From NCBI GenBank assembly GCA_002070025.1, contig MWCL01000009.1:1-57708 (forward strand): 57,708 bases of DNA, written 5' to 3'. Shown piece by piece: positions 32,466 to 41,391 of the stretch; the first letter of the stretch is position 1, and the number at the start of each line of letters is the position of its first letter. The translations under genes were made by a program, and so were the position numbers. The notes under the pieces were generated by a model. It ran no database searches. It was given only the letters and a program-made list of their open reading frames with translations, and was not told where the DNA came from. The stretch is from Spirochaetes bacterium ADurb.Bin215. GTDB lineage: Bacteria; Spirochaetota; Spirochaetia; Treponematales; Treponemataceae.

Positions 32466-34496
32466 ATGGCGGAAAAAACCGGCAAAAAAGCGGTCCGGGC
32501 ACGCGAGCTTGAAAAGAACATACGCTATCATCAGAACCGTTATTATAACGGAGAACCGGAGATTACCGATGACGAGTTCGACGCGCTCTGGGATGAGCTT
32601 CGCTCGCTTGATCCGGATAATCAGGTTTTTACCGAAATCAACTCCGAAAGTACCGACGGTTTTCCCAAGGAATACCACCTCATTCCCATGGGAAGTCAGG
32701 AAAAAGCTGCCGATCCGGAATCGTTTACCGCATGGGCGGTGAAAATGCCGTTCGCGCACTTCATTGTCCAATACAAGCTCGACGGCGCCAGTCTGGAGCT
32801 TCAGTATGAAAACGGGGTGCTGACTCATGCCGTAACCCGGGGAGACGGGCGTGTGGGTGATGACATTACCCGGAACGCGCGGAAAATGAACGGTGTGCTT
32901 CCGGAACTTCCCGGCGCGTATGGTCCCGGCGGCGCCACGCCGTTTTCCGGCGGGGTACGCGGTGAGGTAATCATGACCCGCGCCGTCCATCGTGAACGCT
33001 TTCCGGACAAGGCAAACTGTCGAAATGCCGCGAACGGGCTCATGAAACGAAAGGACGGAACCGGGTGCGAATATCTCGAGGTGCTCTGTTACGACGCGGC
33101 GCCCGGTATACCCGGCAGTCCCTTTACGGGCCATGCGCCTTTTTCCGACGAAATTGAAAAACTCGACTGGCTCGCTTCGTGCGGGTTTTCCGTGGTTCAC
33201 ACCGAACACTGCGAGGGTGTTCAGGCGGTCATTGACTACCGGGCAAAGGTTATGGATATCCGTCCGGAGCTTCCGTTCGATATAGACGGGCTCGTTATCA
33301 AGGGCCGCGAAATTGATCCTGACGATCTTTCTCGGCCGCGCCCCGAAAAACAGATAGCGTTCAAATTCAGCCTTGAAGAAGCGGTTACCGTACTCCGGGA
33401 AGTATTCTGGAGTGAATCGGGCGCGACCTATACGCCGATTGCCCGGATTGATCCGGTCCGGCTTGCCGGGACCACCGTACAGCGCGCAAATCTGGTCAAT
33501 CCAAACATGATCGCCGAACTCGGTCTTCGCATCGGAAGCCGCATCGTGGTAACCAAACGGGGCGAAATCATTCCAAAAATTGAGGCACTCGTTGAAAATC
33601 CGCCGGACACAACCGCGATTGTCCAACCGGATACCTGTTCGGTGTGCGGAACCGCGCTTGCCGATGAAGGAACCCGTTTGTATTGTCCCAATCCGGACTG
33701 TCCGAAACGTCTCCATCACCGGCTGGAAAAATGGATCGACGTGCTCGATATCCGCTCATTCGGCGAAAACCTCATACGCCGCCTCTTCGAGAGCGGACGG
33801 GTTCGGAGAATTCCCGATCTGTACACCCTGACCGTTGATGAACTCGCCGCGATGGAACGCATGGGGAATCAGAGCGCGGAACGGGTGCTTCGTTCGCTCA
33901 CCGCGAAAAAATCCGTGTCGCTTGCCGAATTTGTCGCCGGTTTCGATATTGAAGGAATCGGGGTGACCATGATGGATAAACTGGTGGACGCCGGCTATGA
34001 TACCCTGGACAAGCTGTTTGCGGCGAGCGGAGATGATTTGCAGGCGGTGTACCAGTTCGGATCAACCCTGGCGCAAACCCTGGTCAGTCAGCTTGCCGTG
34101 TTACGGCCGGAAATGGAAGACCTTGTCGATTCGGGCGCCCTGGAAATAAAGCCTCCCGTGCGTAATGGCATTTTCGCCGGCAAGAGCTTTTGTTTTACCG
34201 GAGAACTTGCGGGGATGAAACGGAACGAAGCGGAACGTCTCGTCAAGTCGCTCGGCGGTTCCGCCAAATCGTCGGTAACCCGTGACCTGTCGTTTCTGGT
34301 TACCAATGAGCCTGCGTCCTCGTCGTCAAAAAGCCGCAAGGCGCGGGAGCTGGGTATTCCGATTATCGATGAGCCTGCCTTTCTCGCGCTGGCCCGGGGA
34401 GAGACAATCGCGGTAGAACCGCCGGAACCGGCTGAAACCTCCCCGGCGAAAAGTCCGCAGAAGGATCCCGGAAACCAGATGGAGCTCGGGTTATGA
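32466..34496 (+). CDS. ligA: NAD-dependent DNA ligase
   Basis: A 676-residue replicative ligase. The N-terminal NAD-binding Ia region has YYNGEPEITDDEFD; the adenylated Lys is in YKLDGASLE (about residue 104); DGRVGDDITRNAR, KFSLEEAVTVLREVFW and the four-Cys zinc finger (CSVC, then CPNPDC) follow, with helix-hairpin-helix repeats and a C-terminal BRCT domain (FAGKSFCFTGELAGMKRNEA). The C-terminus adds about 35 Pro/Glu-rich residues. The usual region HLVPMLSL before the catalytic Lys is divergent here (YHLIPMGSQEKA), a feature worth noting but outside the catalytic motifs. GGAGGAG precedes ATG 32466; the stop overlaps the next gene by 4 bases. Confidence 0.97.
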   Translation: MAEKTGKKAVRARELEKNIRYHQNRYYNGEPEITDDEFDALWDELRSLDPDNQVFTEINSESTDGFPKEYHLIPMGSQEKAADPESFTAWAVKMPFAHFIVQYKLDGASLELQYENGVLTHAVTRGDGRVGDDITRNARKMNGVLPELPGAYGPGGATPFSGGVRGEVIMTRAVHRERFPDKANCRNAANGLMKRKDGTGCEYLEVLCYDAAPGIPGSPFTGHAPFSDEIEKLDWLASCGFSVVHTEHCEGVQAVIDYRAKVMDIRPELPFDIDGLVIKGREIDPDDLSRPRPEKQIAFKFSLEEAVTVLREVFWSESGATYTPIARIDPVRLAGTTVQRANLVNPNMIAELGLRIGSRIVVTKRGEIIPKIEALVENPPDTTAIVQPDTCSVCGTALADEGTRLYCPNPDCPKRLHHRLEKWIDVLDIRSFGENLIRRLFESGRVRRIPDLYTLTVDELAAMERMGNQSAERVLRSLTAKKSVSLAEFVAGFDIEGIGVTMMDKLVDAGYDTLDKLFAASGDDLQAVYQFGSTLAQTLVSQLAVLRPEMEDLVDSGALEIKPPVRNGIFAGKSFCFTGELAGMKRNEAERLVKSLGGSAKSSVTRDLSFLVTNEPASSSSKSRKARELGIPIIDEPAFLALARGETIAVEPPEPAETSPAKSPQKDPGNQMELGL

Positions 34497-35086
34497 GCAA
34501 TGCGAAGCGAAGCCTCGCGTCGAGTATTGTTTCCATCCTGGTTTTTTCCTTTGCCGTTATCGCAATTGGGGCATGGTACTCGTATTTTGTATCATCCCGG
34601 AAGATTCTTGCACACATGGCGCCCGGAAACGTTATTCTGCCAGTATCCATTACCGTATACGGACGGGGAAACGATACGATAAGCGCGCGTCTCGCGTTTT
34701 ATTCTTCGGACTGGACAATTATCAACACACTCGAACGGTCCTGGCCGGGTTGGGAAATAAGCATTGATTCCTGTATCATCGAAAGCGGTGAAGGCTGGAT
34801 TGTATTGCCGCTGGTTATTCGTACCGACGAAACCCGGGAAGGGCAGGGCGTTGAAGTTTCCCGTTACTATGACCGGGACGGATTTCCCTCAATCTATGAA
34901 AGCGTCCGTATAACACCGCGGGAACGGAAGGCCCTTGTACGGCTCTTTTCACTTGCAAAAAGCGGGTTCCCGGCGATCTTCGCGTCCGGACGGTTTTCCC
35001 GCCGAACAACCACCCTGCGCCAGTTTGAATCCGGAACCGAGTATTTTCTCCATGTTGATGAGTCCGGTACTCTTTCGTTCCGCTAG
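34493..35086 (+). CDS. Hypothetical membrane-anchored protein
   Basis: A 197-residue protein with one N-terminal hydrophobic helix (SIVSILVFSFAVIAIGAWYSYFV) and a soluble part of about 165 residues outside the membrane, beta-rich (VILPVSITVYGRGNDTISARLAFYSSDW) and with a basic segment (RFSRRTTTLRQF). No family is recognised. It overlaps ligA by 4 bases (ATGA) and overlaps the end of the convergent helicase gene by 4 bases. Its genomic coupling to ligA may only reflect dense packing. Confidence 0.7.
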   Translation: MSNAKRSLASSIVSILVFSFAVIAIGAWYSYFVSSRKILAHMAPGNVILPVSITVYGRGNDTISARLAFYSSDWTIINTLERSWPGWEISIDSCIIESGEGWIVLPLVIRTDETREGQGVEVSRYYDRDGFPSIYESVRITPRERKALVRLFSLAKSGFPAIFASGRFSRRTTTLRQFESGTEYFLHVDESGTLSFR

Positions 35087-37080
35087 CCGGAAAACTTTTC
35101 CTTCATTTTTGCGAGAATATCCATTGCTTCATCAGTTTCCACCGGCTGGCTCGGTTCATGATACTCAACCAGGTCCGGGGGGATTTCCTGCAAGAAAGGC
35201 GAGGGGGTGCATTCGATTACACCGCCCATTTTTCTCCGGCGGTGACAGCTGGAAATGTAGAGCTTGTCGCGCGCGCGCGTAATGGCAACATAGAAGAGCC
35301 GCCGCTCTTCCTCAACCGTTCCGTCGCCGTCCTCCACGCTTCTCGCGTGCGGAATTATGCCGTCTTCGGCGCCCACAATGAAGACTACCGGAAACTCGAG
35401 TCCCTTCGCCGCGTGAATGGTCATGAGGTTCACCTTGCCCTTGTCGGCGTCGTCTTCAAGATCATCGCGGCTGATGAGGGTAATGCGGTTGAGGTAGTCG
35501 TAGAGGGATTTCTTGAAGTTGTCGGGATCTTTTTCCCAGGTGGACATTGAATTGATGAGACTGTCGATATTCAGGAATTTGTAGCGAGCGGCTTTTTCGT
35601 TCTTCTGGTATTCCTGGACCAGGTAACTCCAGTAATCGATGGCGTCGACCATCTTCTTCACCTTGTTCGACAAATCCTTGCCCGAAAGCATGATCGTGCG
35701 TTGTTCGCCGATAAACGCGACAAATTCTTCGAGATCTGCCCGTGATTTTTCCGTGAACGTTGACCCGGCGTCTTTCAGGAGCTGTTCCATGGCGGACCAG
35801 ATGGAACAGGACCTGGCCGTCGCGATGGCGGATACCTGTTCAATCGTCTTTTTTCCGATTCCCCGGCGCGGCGTATTGATGATGCGCAGGAGGTTTATGT
35901 CGTCGTCGGGATTCGCGATGACGCGCAGATAGCTGATAATGTCCTTTATTTCCTTTCGCTGGAAAAAACTCGTACCGCCGGACATGAGGTAGGGGATGTT
36001 CTGTTCGAGAAAGGCTTCTTCTATGGCCCGGCTCAGGGAATTGGTCCGGATGAGAACGCCGAAATCGTCGTACTTTCTTTTTTCCTTCATGCGGATGCTC
36101 TGAATCATGTCCGCCACAAAGTCCGCTTCATCGGCTTCGTTTTCCGGAATGTAAATTTCAATGGGTTTCCCCGAATCGTTTCCCGACCAGAGCGCCTTTA
36201 CCTTGCGGTTGGTGTTGTTCGCGATAACTCCGTTCGCCGCGGCAAGAATCGTTCCGGTGGACCGATAGTTCTGCTCGAGCTTTATTTCCAGCAGGTCGGG
36301 AAAATCCCGTTCAAACATGCGGATGTTTTCATAGCTCGCGCCCCGCCAGGAGTAAATTGACTGATCATCGTCGCCGACGACACAGATGTTCCGGTCGGCA
36401 AGAAACCGCATGAAATGATATTGCTGGATGCTCGTGTCCTGGAATTCGTCGACCATGATGTACTGATACCGTTCGCGGTACTTCGAAAGGACATCGGGGT
36501 GTTCGTTGAACAGTTTGATGGGAAGCAATATGAGGTCGTCAAAATCAACCGCGTTGTACAACTTGAGACCCTGTTGGTATTCTTCGAAGAGTCCACGGTA
36601 CTGGTCGTTCGCAGTTTCCCAGTTCCACCGGCCCATCTTTATGTTTGAAAAGAGATTACCGATCATGTAAACATCGAGTGCGTCCTGGGTGAACCCGAGT
36701 TCCCGTCCGGCGTCCTTGATGAGCTGATTCCGGTCAACGTCATCGTAGATACTGAAATTGTCGCGCCAGCCGAGACGGTGTATGTCTTCGCGGAGAATGC
36801 GGACCCCGAACGCGTGAAAGGTACTCACGGTGAGCATCTGGAGCTTCTTTCCGGTCCGCTCCTTGACTCGTTCGGCCATTTCACGTGCGGCCTTGTTCGT
36901 AAAGGTGAGGGCCAGAATTTGTGATTGCGGTATGCCCGACTCAAGCATGTGGGCCATGCGGTAGGTAATTACCCGGGTTTTTCCGGAACCCGCTCCGGCG
37001 ATAATAAGAACCGGGCCGTCTATGGCGGTGACCGCGGTGTATTGTTCGGGGTTCAGCTCTGTGCGGTAGTCATTCTTCAT
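35083..37080 (-). CDS. UvrD/PcrA/Rep-type 3'-5' DNA helicase
   Basis: A 665-residue superfamily 1A helicase for repair and replication restart. All motifs are present: Q motif LNPEQYTAV, motif I GAGSGKT (about 31-37), Ia LTFTNKAAREM, II VDEFQDTS, III GDDDQSIYSWRGA, IV LEQNYRS, V TIHAAKGLEFPVVFIVG and VI RRLFYVAITRARD. It is shorter than E. coli UvrD (720) and lacks the long C-terminal extension; it could be Rep-like or PcrA-like. It is divergent from flbB, where spirochaete operons often have fliJ or fliI. Its -10 box ends 9 bases before the ATG, so its mRNA leader is very short. Confidence 0.95.
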   Translation of the reverse strand: MKNDYRTELNPEQYTAVTAIDGPVLIIAGAGSGKTRVITYRMAHMLESGIPQSQILALTFTNKAAREMAERVKERTGKKLQMLTVSTFHAFGVRILREDIHRLGWRDNFSIYDDVDRNQLIKDAGRELGFTQDALDVYMIGNLFSNIKMGRWNWETANDQYRGLFEEYQQGLKLYNAVDFDDLILLPIKLFNEHPDVLSKYRERYQYIMVDEFQDTSIQQYHFMRFLADRNICVVGDDDQSIYSWRGASYENIRMFERDFPDLLEIKLEQNYRSTGTILAAANGVIANNTNRKVKALWSGNDSGKPIEIYIPENEADEADFVADMIQSIRMKEKRKYDDFGVLIRTNSLSRAIEEAFLEQNIPYLMSGGTSFFQRKEIKDIISYLRVIANPDDDINLLRIINTPRRGIGKKTIEQVSAIATARSCSIWSAMEQLLKDAGSTFTEKSRADLEEFVAFIGEQRTIMLSGKDLSNKVKKMVDAIDYWSYLVQEYQKNEKAARYKFLNIDSLINSMSTWEKDPDNFKKSLYDYLNRITLISRDDLEDDADKGKVNLMTIHAAKGLEFPVVFIVGAEDGIIPHARSVEDGDGTVEEERRLFYVAITRARDKLYISSCHRRRKMGGVIECTPSPFLQEIPPDLVEYHEPSQPVETDEAMDILAKMKEKFSG

Positions 37081-37089
37081 GTGGCCACC

Positions 37090-37118
37090 ACTATATTGGA
37101 GAAAAAGACACTTGTACA
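37090..37118 (-). promoter_or_regulatory. Promoter of the helicase gene
   Basis: On the minus strand, TGTACA (37118-37113) and TATAGT (37095-37090) are 17 bp apart. Its -35 box shares bases with the -35 box of the motility-operon promoter on the other strand, so the two polymerases would compete. Confidence 0.5.
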
Positions 37119-37141
37119 GACGCAGAGACTGCGGTTATACT
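37112..37141 (+). promoter_or_regulatory. Promoter at the head of the motility operon
   Basis: TTGTAC (37112-37117) and TATACT (37136-37141) are 18 bp apart. It is of sigma-70 type, not the GCCGATAA type of the flagellar sigma factor. The GTG start of flbB lies at 37161 with AAGGGGG upstream. Its -35 box overlaps that of the divergent helicase. Confidence 0.6.
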
Positions 37142-37160
37142 GACTGACAAGGGGGATTCT

Positions 37161-37784
37161 GTGGCAGCAAACGGTACCATCGGCAGGGTTGTAGTTCTCG
37201 TCATCCTGATTGCGCTGCTCGCAGCCGGCGGAGTGCTCTGGTTTGACTATCTCGGTATCGTTGAATCCCGTCAGTTTTTTTCTCCCCTGTACAAACTTTT
37301 CGGTCTGGAAACCCGTACCGGAGTCTCGACCCTTCCGGGAGAACCCGGGGATCTGGACGGAGACCGCCTGGCGAAGCGGCTTGAATCCGTGGAGCTGCGT
37401 GTTCAGGAACTGGATACCCGTGAAGCGGAAATTGAGCGCCGTGAAGGTGAGATACTCCAGATGGCGCAGGAGCTTGACGACCGGCTGGTGTCGGTTGAAG
37501 AGAAGGAACGAACCTTCTCCGAAATCATGCGCCAGACCGATGACCGCAACGCGAACATACGCAAAATTGCAGAATATATGAACGGTATGCCTCCTCAAAA
37601 TGCCGTGGACAACCTTCTTGCCATGGATGATCAGGATGTTATTGACGTGCTCCGCATGGCCGACATTCTCGCATCGGAGGCGGGACGGGGATCGTCCGTT
37701 GCCTACTGGTTCTCCCTCATGCCTCCCGAACGCGCCGCAGAAATTCAGCGCAAAATGGCGAACAAACCCGTTACGCTCAACTGA
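37161..37784 (+). CDS. flbB: Periplasmic flagellar collar protein FlbB
   Basis: A 207-residue membrane-anchored coiled-coil protein. One N-terminal helix (VVVLVILIALLAAGGVLWF) is followed by a long charged coiled coil (about 75-135: LESVELRVQELDTREAEIERR) and a MotE-like C-terminal part (MPPQNAVDNLLAMDDQDVIDVLRMAD). In Borrelia, FlbB is the base of the collar around the periplasmic motor. The start is GTG 37161, with AAGGGGG at 37149-37155 upstream. Position before fliK-flgD-flgE matches spirochaete motility operons. The fliI and fliJ genes that often precede flbB are not in this window. Confidence 0.85.
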   Translation: MAANGTIGRVVVLVILIALLAAGGVLWFDYLGIVESRQFFSPLYKLFGLETRTGVSTLPGEPGDLDGDRLAKRLESVELRVQELDTREAEIERREGEILQMAQELDDRLVSVEEKERTFSEIMRQTDDRNANIRKIAEYMNGMPPQNAVDNLLAMDDQDVIDVLRMADILASEAGRGSSVAYWFSLMPPERAAEIQRKMANKPVTLN

Positions 37785-37900
37785 TTTCCTGAAAAATTGA
37801 TTCAACTCATCACCTCTTTCTCTCGACAATTGAAGTGCAGGACTGTGCTTTTTTCAAAACATCAGCCCTGACGTTTACTTTTTCTGGAGGTACGTACGTG

Positions 37901-39211
37901 ATGCAAACGCTCGACGTTCAGGTACACACACCTCCCGGCGAATCCGGTGCCAGAGGCACCAAGGGTCCGCAGGGAGCAATGCTTGCACTGCTGAACGGTG
38001 AAAAGGGAGCGGAAACTGCACGAAACGGAACTTCATTCCTCGCAATCATCCAGAAGATGCTTGCCGGTTCCATGGAAGGATTGGACGGACAGACCCTGTC
38101 GCGTGCCATACGAGATGCCGGAAGAGGAGCAGGGAACCACTTGGTTCCGGGTGAGATGGACACCCTTATAAAACCGGGATCTGCCGGGCTGAAAGCCGCG
38201 GGCAGTAAAACAAAAAAGGGCATTGAAGACGCGGACGCTCTGTCCGCCTCATTGCTGGGCGGGACCACGCTCCGTGATCCGCTCAAGGCCGCGTTGAAGG
38301 AAGAAGGCGGAGCAGATGTAATCCGCCAGGCCTTACAGAAAGCCGGAGAACGGTTGCCGGAAGCCGGCATTGAAACCGCGGCCCAACCGGGACAGACGGT
38401 GCCGGCGGAACGAGTCGCTGAACGCGCTTCCGGGGAACAGCTGACGCTTGTGGCGTCGCCCCTCCAAAAGGCCGAACAGAAGACTGACGGTCCCGAGGCG
38501 GAACGCGAGAGTCGGGGAAAGGTTGATAAAACCGCCCGGCGCAACCGATCAGCGGCTATCAACGTTCGCGACGAACGTATTCAGGCGGAAGCGGTCCGGG
38601 AACGGATTGAATCTCCCGCGGCGGATACTACTGTGCGCGACAACGGAGACGGCACCGCGGACATGAGCATCACGTTCCGCTCTGACGGAAACAACCCCCG
38701 TCAGGGAACGACAACCGCAAGCCTGTACACAAATCCGGCTGCCGACGGGCAAAGTTTCTCCGCGTTTCTCTCGAAAGAAGTGAATGAGGGCGCCCGGGAC
38801 TTTGTACGGGCGGGTCAGATTGTGCTCCGGGAGAACAATACCGGAACGATCCGGCTTACCCTGCATCCTGAAACGCTCGGCAATGTACGCATAAGCCTGG
38901 AACTCGGTTCTGACCGTAAAATTTCCGGACGTATCGTGGTGGACTCAAAAGAGGCCTACGACGCGTTCAGCGAAAACCTCTCGGGGCTTTCGGACGCCTT
39001 CCGTGAAGGCGGCTTCGATACCGCCGGGTTCAACCTGTCCTGGTCCGGAAAAGATCAGGCGGAGTTTGCCGCGGAACAACAGGAAGCGGCGGTTCGCGCA
39101 CCTTTTTACGCGCAATCCATCCCCGATGTAATGTCCGGGACGGAAACAGCCGATAGGGTAATGAGTGCGTACGGAACCGACGGTACGCGCGGCGTGAATT
39201 TGTTTGCATAA
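37901..39211 (+). CDS. fliK: Flagellar hook-length control protein
   Basis: A 436-residue secreted ruler. The N-terminal two thirds are low-complexity, charged and Ala/Gly/Glu-rich, as in other FliK proteins. The C-terminal domain (about 315-405) has the conserved GTIRLTLHPETLGNVRISLEL, the substrate-specificity switch fold. ATG 37901 is 10 bases after GGAGG (37886-37890); an adjacent in-frame GTG at 37898 has ideal spacing and would add one residue. The longer frame to 37835 has no ribosome site. The gene is followed after 41 bases by flgD, the usual neighbour (tap1 in treponemes). Confidence 0.88.
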   Translation: MQTLDVQVHTPPGESGARGTKGPQGAMLALLNGEKGAETARNGTSFLAIIQKMLAGSMEGLDGQTLSRAIRDAGRGAGNHLVPGEMDTLIKPGSAGLKAAGSKTKKGIEDADALSASLLGGTTLRDPLKAALKEEGGADVIRQALQKAGERLPEAGIETAAQPGQTVPAERVAERASGEQLTLVASPLQKAEQKTDGPEAERESRGKVDKTARRNRSAAINVRDERIQAEAVRERIESPAADTTVRDNGDGTADMSITFRSDGNNPRQGTTTASLYTNPAADGQSFSAFLSKEVNEGARDFVRAGQIVLRENNTGTIRLTLHPETLGNVRISLELGSDRKISGRIVVDSKEAYDAFSENLSGLSDAFREGGFDTAGFNLSWSGKDQAEFAAEQQEAAVRAPFYAQSIPDVMSGTETADRVMSAYGTDGTRGVNLFA

Positions 39212-39252
39212 GTTTTTTTGAGACCCAAACGGGTCTTGGAGGTGAGGCAAGA

Positions 39253-39726
39253 ATGGATATTGGATCAATGTTGGGGAGCACAGCAATGAGCTCGCAGGAG
39301 AAAACTCTAACCCAACTCCAGGTTGATTCGTTCAACAAGACGCTTGCGGTCAACGGAAGGACCCCCAAGACAGAACTCGGCAAGGATGATTTTTTACAGC
39401 TCCTCATCACGCAGTTAAGCCACCAGGATCCCACTGCGCCGATGGAGGATACCCAGTTTATTGCGCAAATGGCGCAGTTTTCGAGCCTTGAGCAGATGAC
39501 CAACATGTCAAGCAGTTTTACCAAAATTGCGTCCATGATGGGCAGCTCCGAGGCAGCGTCCGCGGTGGGAAAACCCGTGGATATCGAATCGGGTGACTCG
39601 ATCGTTTCCGGTACGGTAATGGCCGCCTCGCGCGGAGATTTCCCGCAGGTACTGGTAAACGGAACCTGGCACGACTGGTCGTCGGTAAAGACCGTATACG
39701 CATCCAACGGAGGTGAACAGCCATGA
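39253..39726 (+). CDS. flgD: Flagellar hook-cap protein
   Basis: A 157-residue assembly cap for hook subunits. The conserved N-terminal segment [41 protein letters not shown] is present in full. It is short compared with E. coli FlgD (231): the C-terminal beta domains are reduced, as in other spirochaetes. A GGAGGTGAGG Shine-Dalgarno precedes the start. The stop overlaps flgE by 4 bases. Confidence 0.95.
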   Translation: MDIGSMLGSTAMSSQEKTLTQLQVDSFNKTLAVNGRTPKTELGKDDFLQLLITQLSHQDPTAPMEDTQFIAQMAQFSSLEQMTNMSSSFTKIASMMGSSEAASAVGKPVDIESGDSIVSGTVMAASRGDFPQVLVNGTWHDWSSVKTVYASNGGEQP

Positions 39727-41114
39727 TGAGATCCCTTTATTCCGGTGTTTCCGGAATGCAGAACCACCAGACACGCATGGACGTGATCGGAAATAACATT
39801 TCTAACGTAAATACCACCGGATTCAAGCGGGGCAGGGTCAATTTTCAGGACCTCCTTTCCCAGCAGATGTCCGGCGCGGCAAAGCCGACCGACGAACTCG
39901 GCGGTGTAAACCCCAAAGAAGTGGGACTCGGTATGAATATCGCCAGTATCGATACCATTCATACGCAGGGTTCCCTGCAGACCACCGGAGTACAAACCGA
40001 CGTCGCCATTCAGGGAAACGGATTCTTCATGATGAAGGCCGGTGAAAAATCCTTCTATACCCGTGCCGGAACCTTCGGCCTCGATAACGAGGGAACGCTC
40101 GTAAACCCGGCAAACGGTATGCGCGTACAGGGATGGATGGCACAGGATATTGACGGTCAGCTGATTCTCAATACTTCTGCACAGCCGGAAGATCTCGTAA
40201 TTCCGGTAGGTTCAAAAATTGATGCAAAAGCAACCAGCATGGTCAATTATGCCTGTAACCTGGACAAACGTCTTCCCGAAATTCAGGAAGGCGCATCGCA
40301 GGCAGACATACTCATGTCTACCTGGAGCACGGAGTTCCAGGTGTACGACGAGTTCGGCCAGACCCACAACCTGAACATCAATTTTACCCGGGTGCCGGGA
40401 ACCAATAACCAGTGGCAGGCCACGGTAAACGTTAACCCCCAGGGCGCCGAAGGAACTGAAACCCGTGTAGGTGTGGGTACCACCGACGGAACCGGCAATA
40501 CCTTCACGATCCAATTTGACAACAACGGCATGCTCGCCGGAGTTGTGGATACCGCGGGCAATACCAGCCCGGAAGCCGGTCAGGTAGTAATCCAGGCATC
40601 GTTCAACGTGCCCGGCGCCGACCCGGATGAAACCGGCGCGCCAACACGCCAAACGTTTGACATAAATCTCGGTGAAATCGGTAGCGTTCGCAACACCATT
40701 ACCCAGTTCAGCGAAAAGAGTTCCACCAAGGCCTACGAGCAGGACGGGTTTACCATGGGGTATCTTGAAAACTTCAAGATCGACCAGAGCGGTATTATCA
40801 CCGGTGTGTATTCAAACGGTGCAAACCGTACCCTCGGTCAGCTGGCACTTGCGACGTTCGCGAACCAGGGCGGTCTTGAAAAAGCCGGCGAGAACACCTA
40901 TGTGCAGTCGAACAACTCGGGAATCGCGAACATCGGCGTTTCCGGTGTAGCCGGAAAGGGAAAACTCATCGCCGGTGCGCTTGAAATGAGTAACGTCGAT
41001 CTTACTGAACAGTTTACCGACATGATCGTTACCCAGCGGGGTTTCCAGGCCAGTTCGAAAACCATACAGACTTCGGACACCATGCTCGACACGGTGTTGA
41101 ATCTGAAACGGTGA
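39723..41114 (+). CDS. flgE: Flagellar hook protein
   Basis: A 463-residue hook subunit, exported by the flagellar type III system and polymerised in the periplasm. The N-terminal [34 protein letters not shown] and the C-terminal coil ([21 protein letters not shown]) are the D0 parts. Lys165 (in PVGSK) and Cys178 (in [10 protein letters not shown]) fall at the positions used in Treponema denticola for the spontaneous lysinoalanine cross-link between hook subunits, so this hook is probably covalently linked too. It overlaps flgD by 4 bases and is followed by a strong intergenic hairpin before flbD. Confidence 0.97.
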   Translation: MMRSLYSGVSGMQNHQTRMDVIGNNISNVNTTGFKRGRVNFQDLLSQQMSGAAKPTDELGGVNPKEVGLGMNIASIDTIHTQGSLQTTGVQTDVAIQGNGFFMMKAGEKSFYTRAGTFGLDNEGTLVNPANGMRVQGWMAQDIDGQLILNTSAQPEDLVIPVGSKIDAKATSMVNYACNLDKRLPEIQEGASQADILMSTWSTEFQVYDEFGQTHNLNINFTRVPGTNNQWQATVNVNPQGAEGTETRVGVGTTDGTGNTFTIQFDNNGMLAGVVDTAGNTSPEAGQVVIQASFNVPGADPDETGAPTRQTFDINLGEIGSVRNTITQFSEKSSTKAYEQDGFTMGYLENFKIDQSGIITGVYSNGANRTLGQLALATFANQGGLEKAGENTYVQSNNSGIANIGVSGVAGKGKLIAGALEMSNVDLTEQFTDMIVTQRGFQASSKTIQTSDTMLDTVLNLKR

Positions 41115-41123
41115 TTTAAGTAA

Positions 41124-41172
41124 CAGGTGGACGGAGTAGGTGCCGTATGGTAAAATACTCCGTCCTCACCTG
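41124..41172 (+). promoter_or_regulatory. Strong hairpin between flgE and flbD
   Basis: CAGGTGGACGGAGTA (41124-41138) pairs with TACTCCGTCCTCACCTG (41156-41172) apart from a 2-base bulge. No T-run follows, so it is not a simple terminator. It may protect flgE mRNA, which needs high expression, or lower expression of downstream genes. Confidence 0.7.
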
Positions 41173-41187
41173 AACGTTAAGGAAAAA

Positions 41188-41385
41188 ATGATAGCGGTAA
41201 CACAGTTGAACGGCAAACAGTACTGGATAAATCCTCATCAGATAGAAGCGATAGAAACCAATCCCGATGTAACACTCGTGATGCTCTCCGGCAAACGGGT
41301 GGTTGTGAGGGAAACTCCCGAGGATATTATTGACCGTATTGTCGAGTACCGCCGCCAGATTGGCGCATTCAAGAACGAGGAGTAG
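41188..41385 (+). CDS. flbD: Flagellar protein FlbD
   Basis: A 65-residue small protein found next to flgE and motA in spirochaetes and some Gram-positive bacteria (FlbD family, not the Caulobacter regulator). The family pattern MIAVTQLNGKQYWINPHQIE, then IETNPDVTLVMLSGKRVVV, is clear. ATG 41188 has AAGGA 5 bases upstream; the longer frame to 41140 would lie within the hairpin. Its molecular role is not defined; it may be a membrane-associated assembly factor. Confidence 0.9.
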   Translation: MIAVTQLNGKQYWINPHQIEAIETNPDVTLVMLSGKRVVVRETPEDIIDRIVEYRRQIGAFKNEE

Positions 41386-41391
41386 GATTCT

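Noticed and set aside
32232-33719. A 495-residue open frame on the minus strand.
   Set aside because: It is antisense to ligA and the end of trmB, both certain, and shows no family features.
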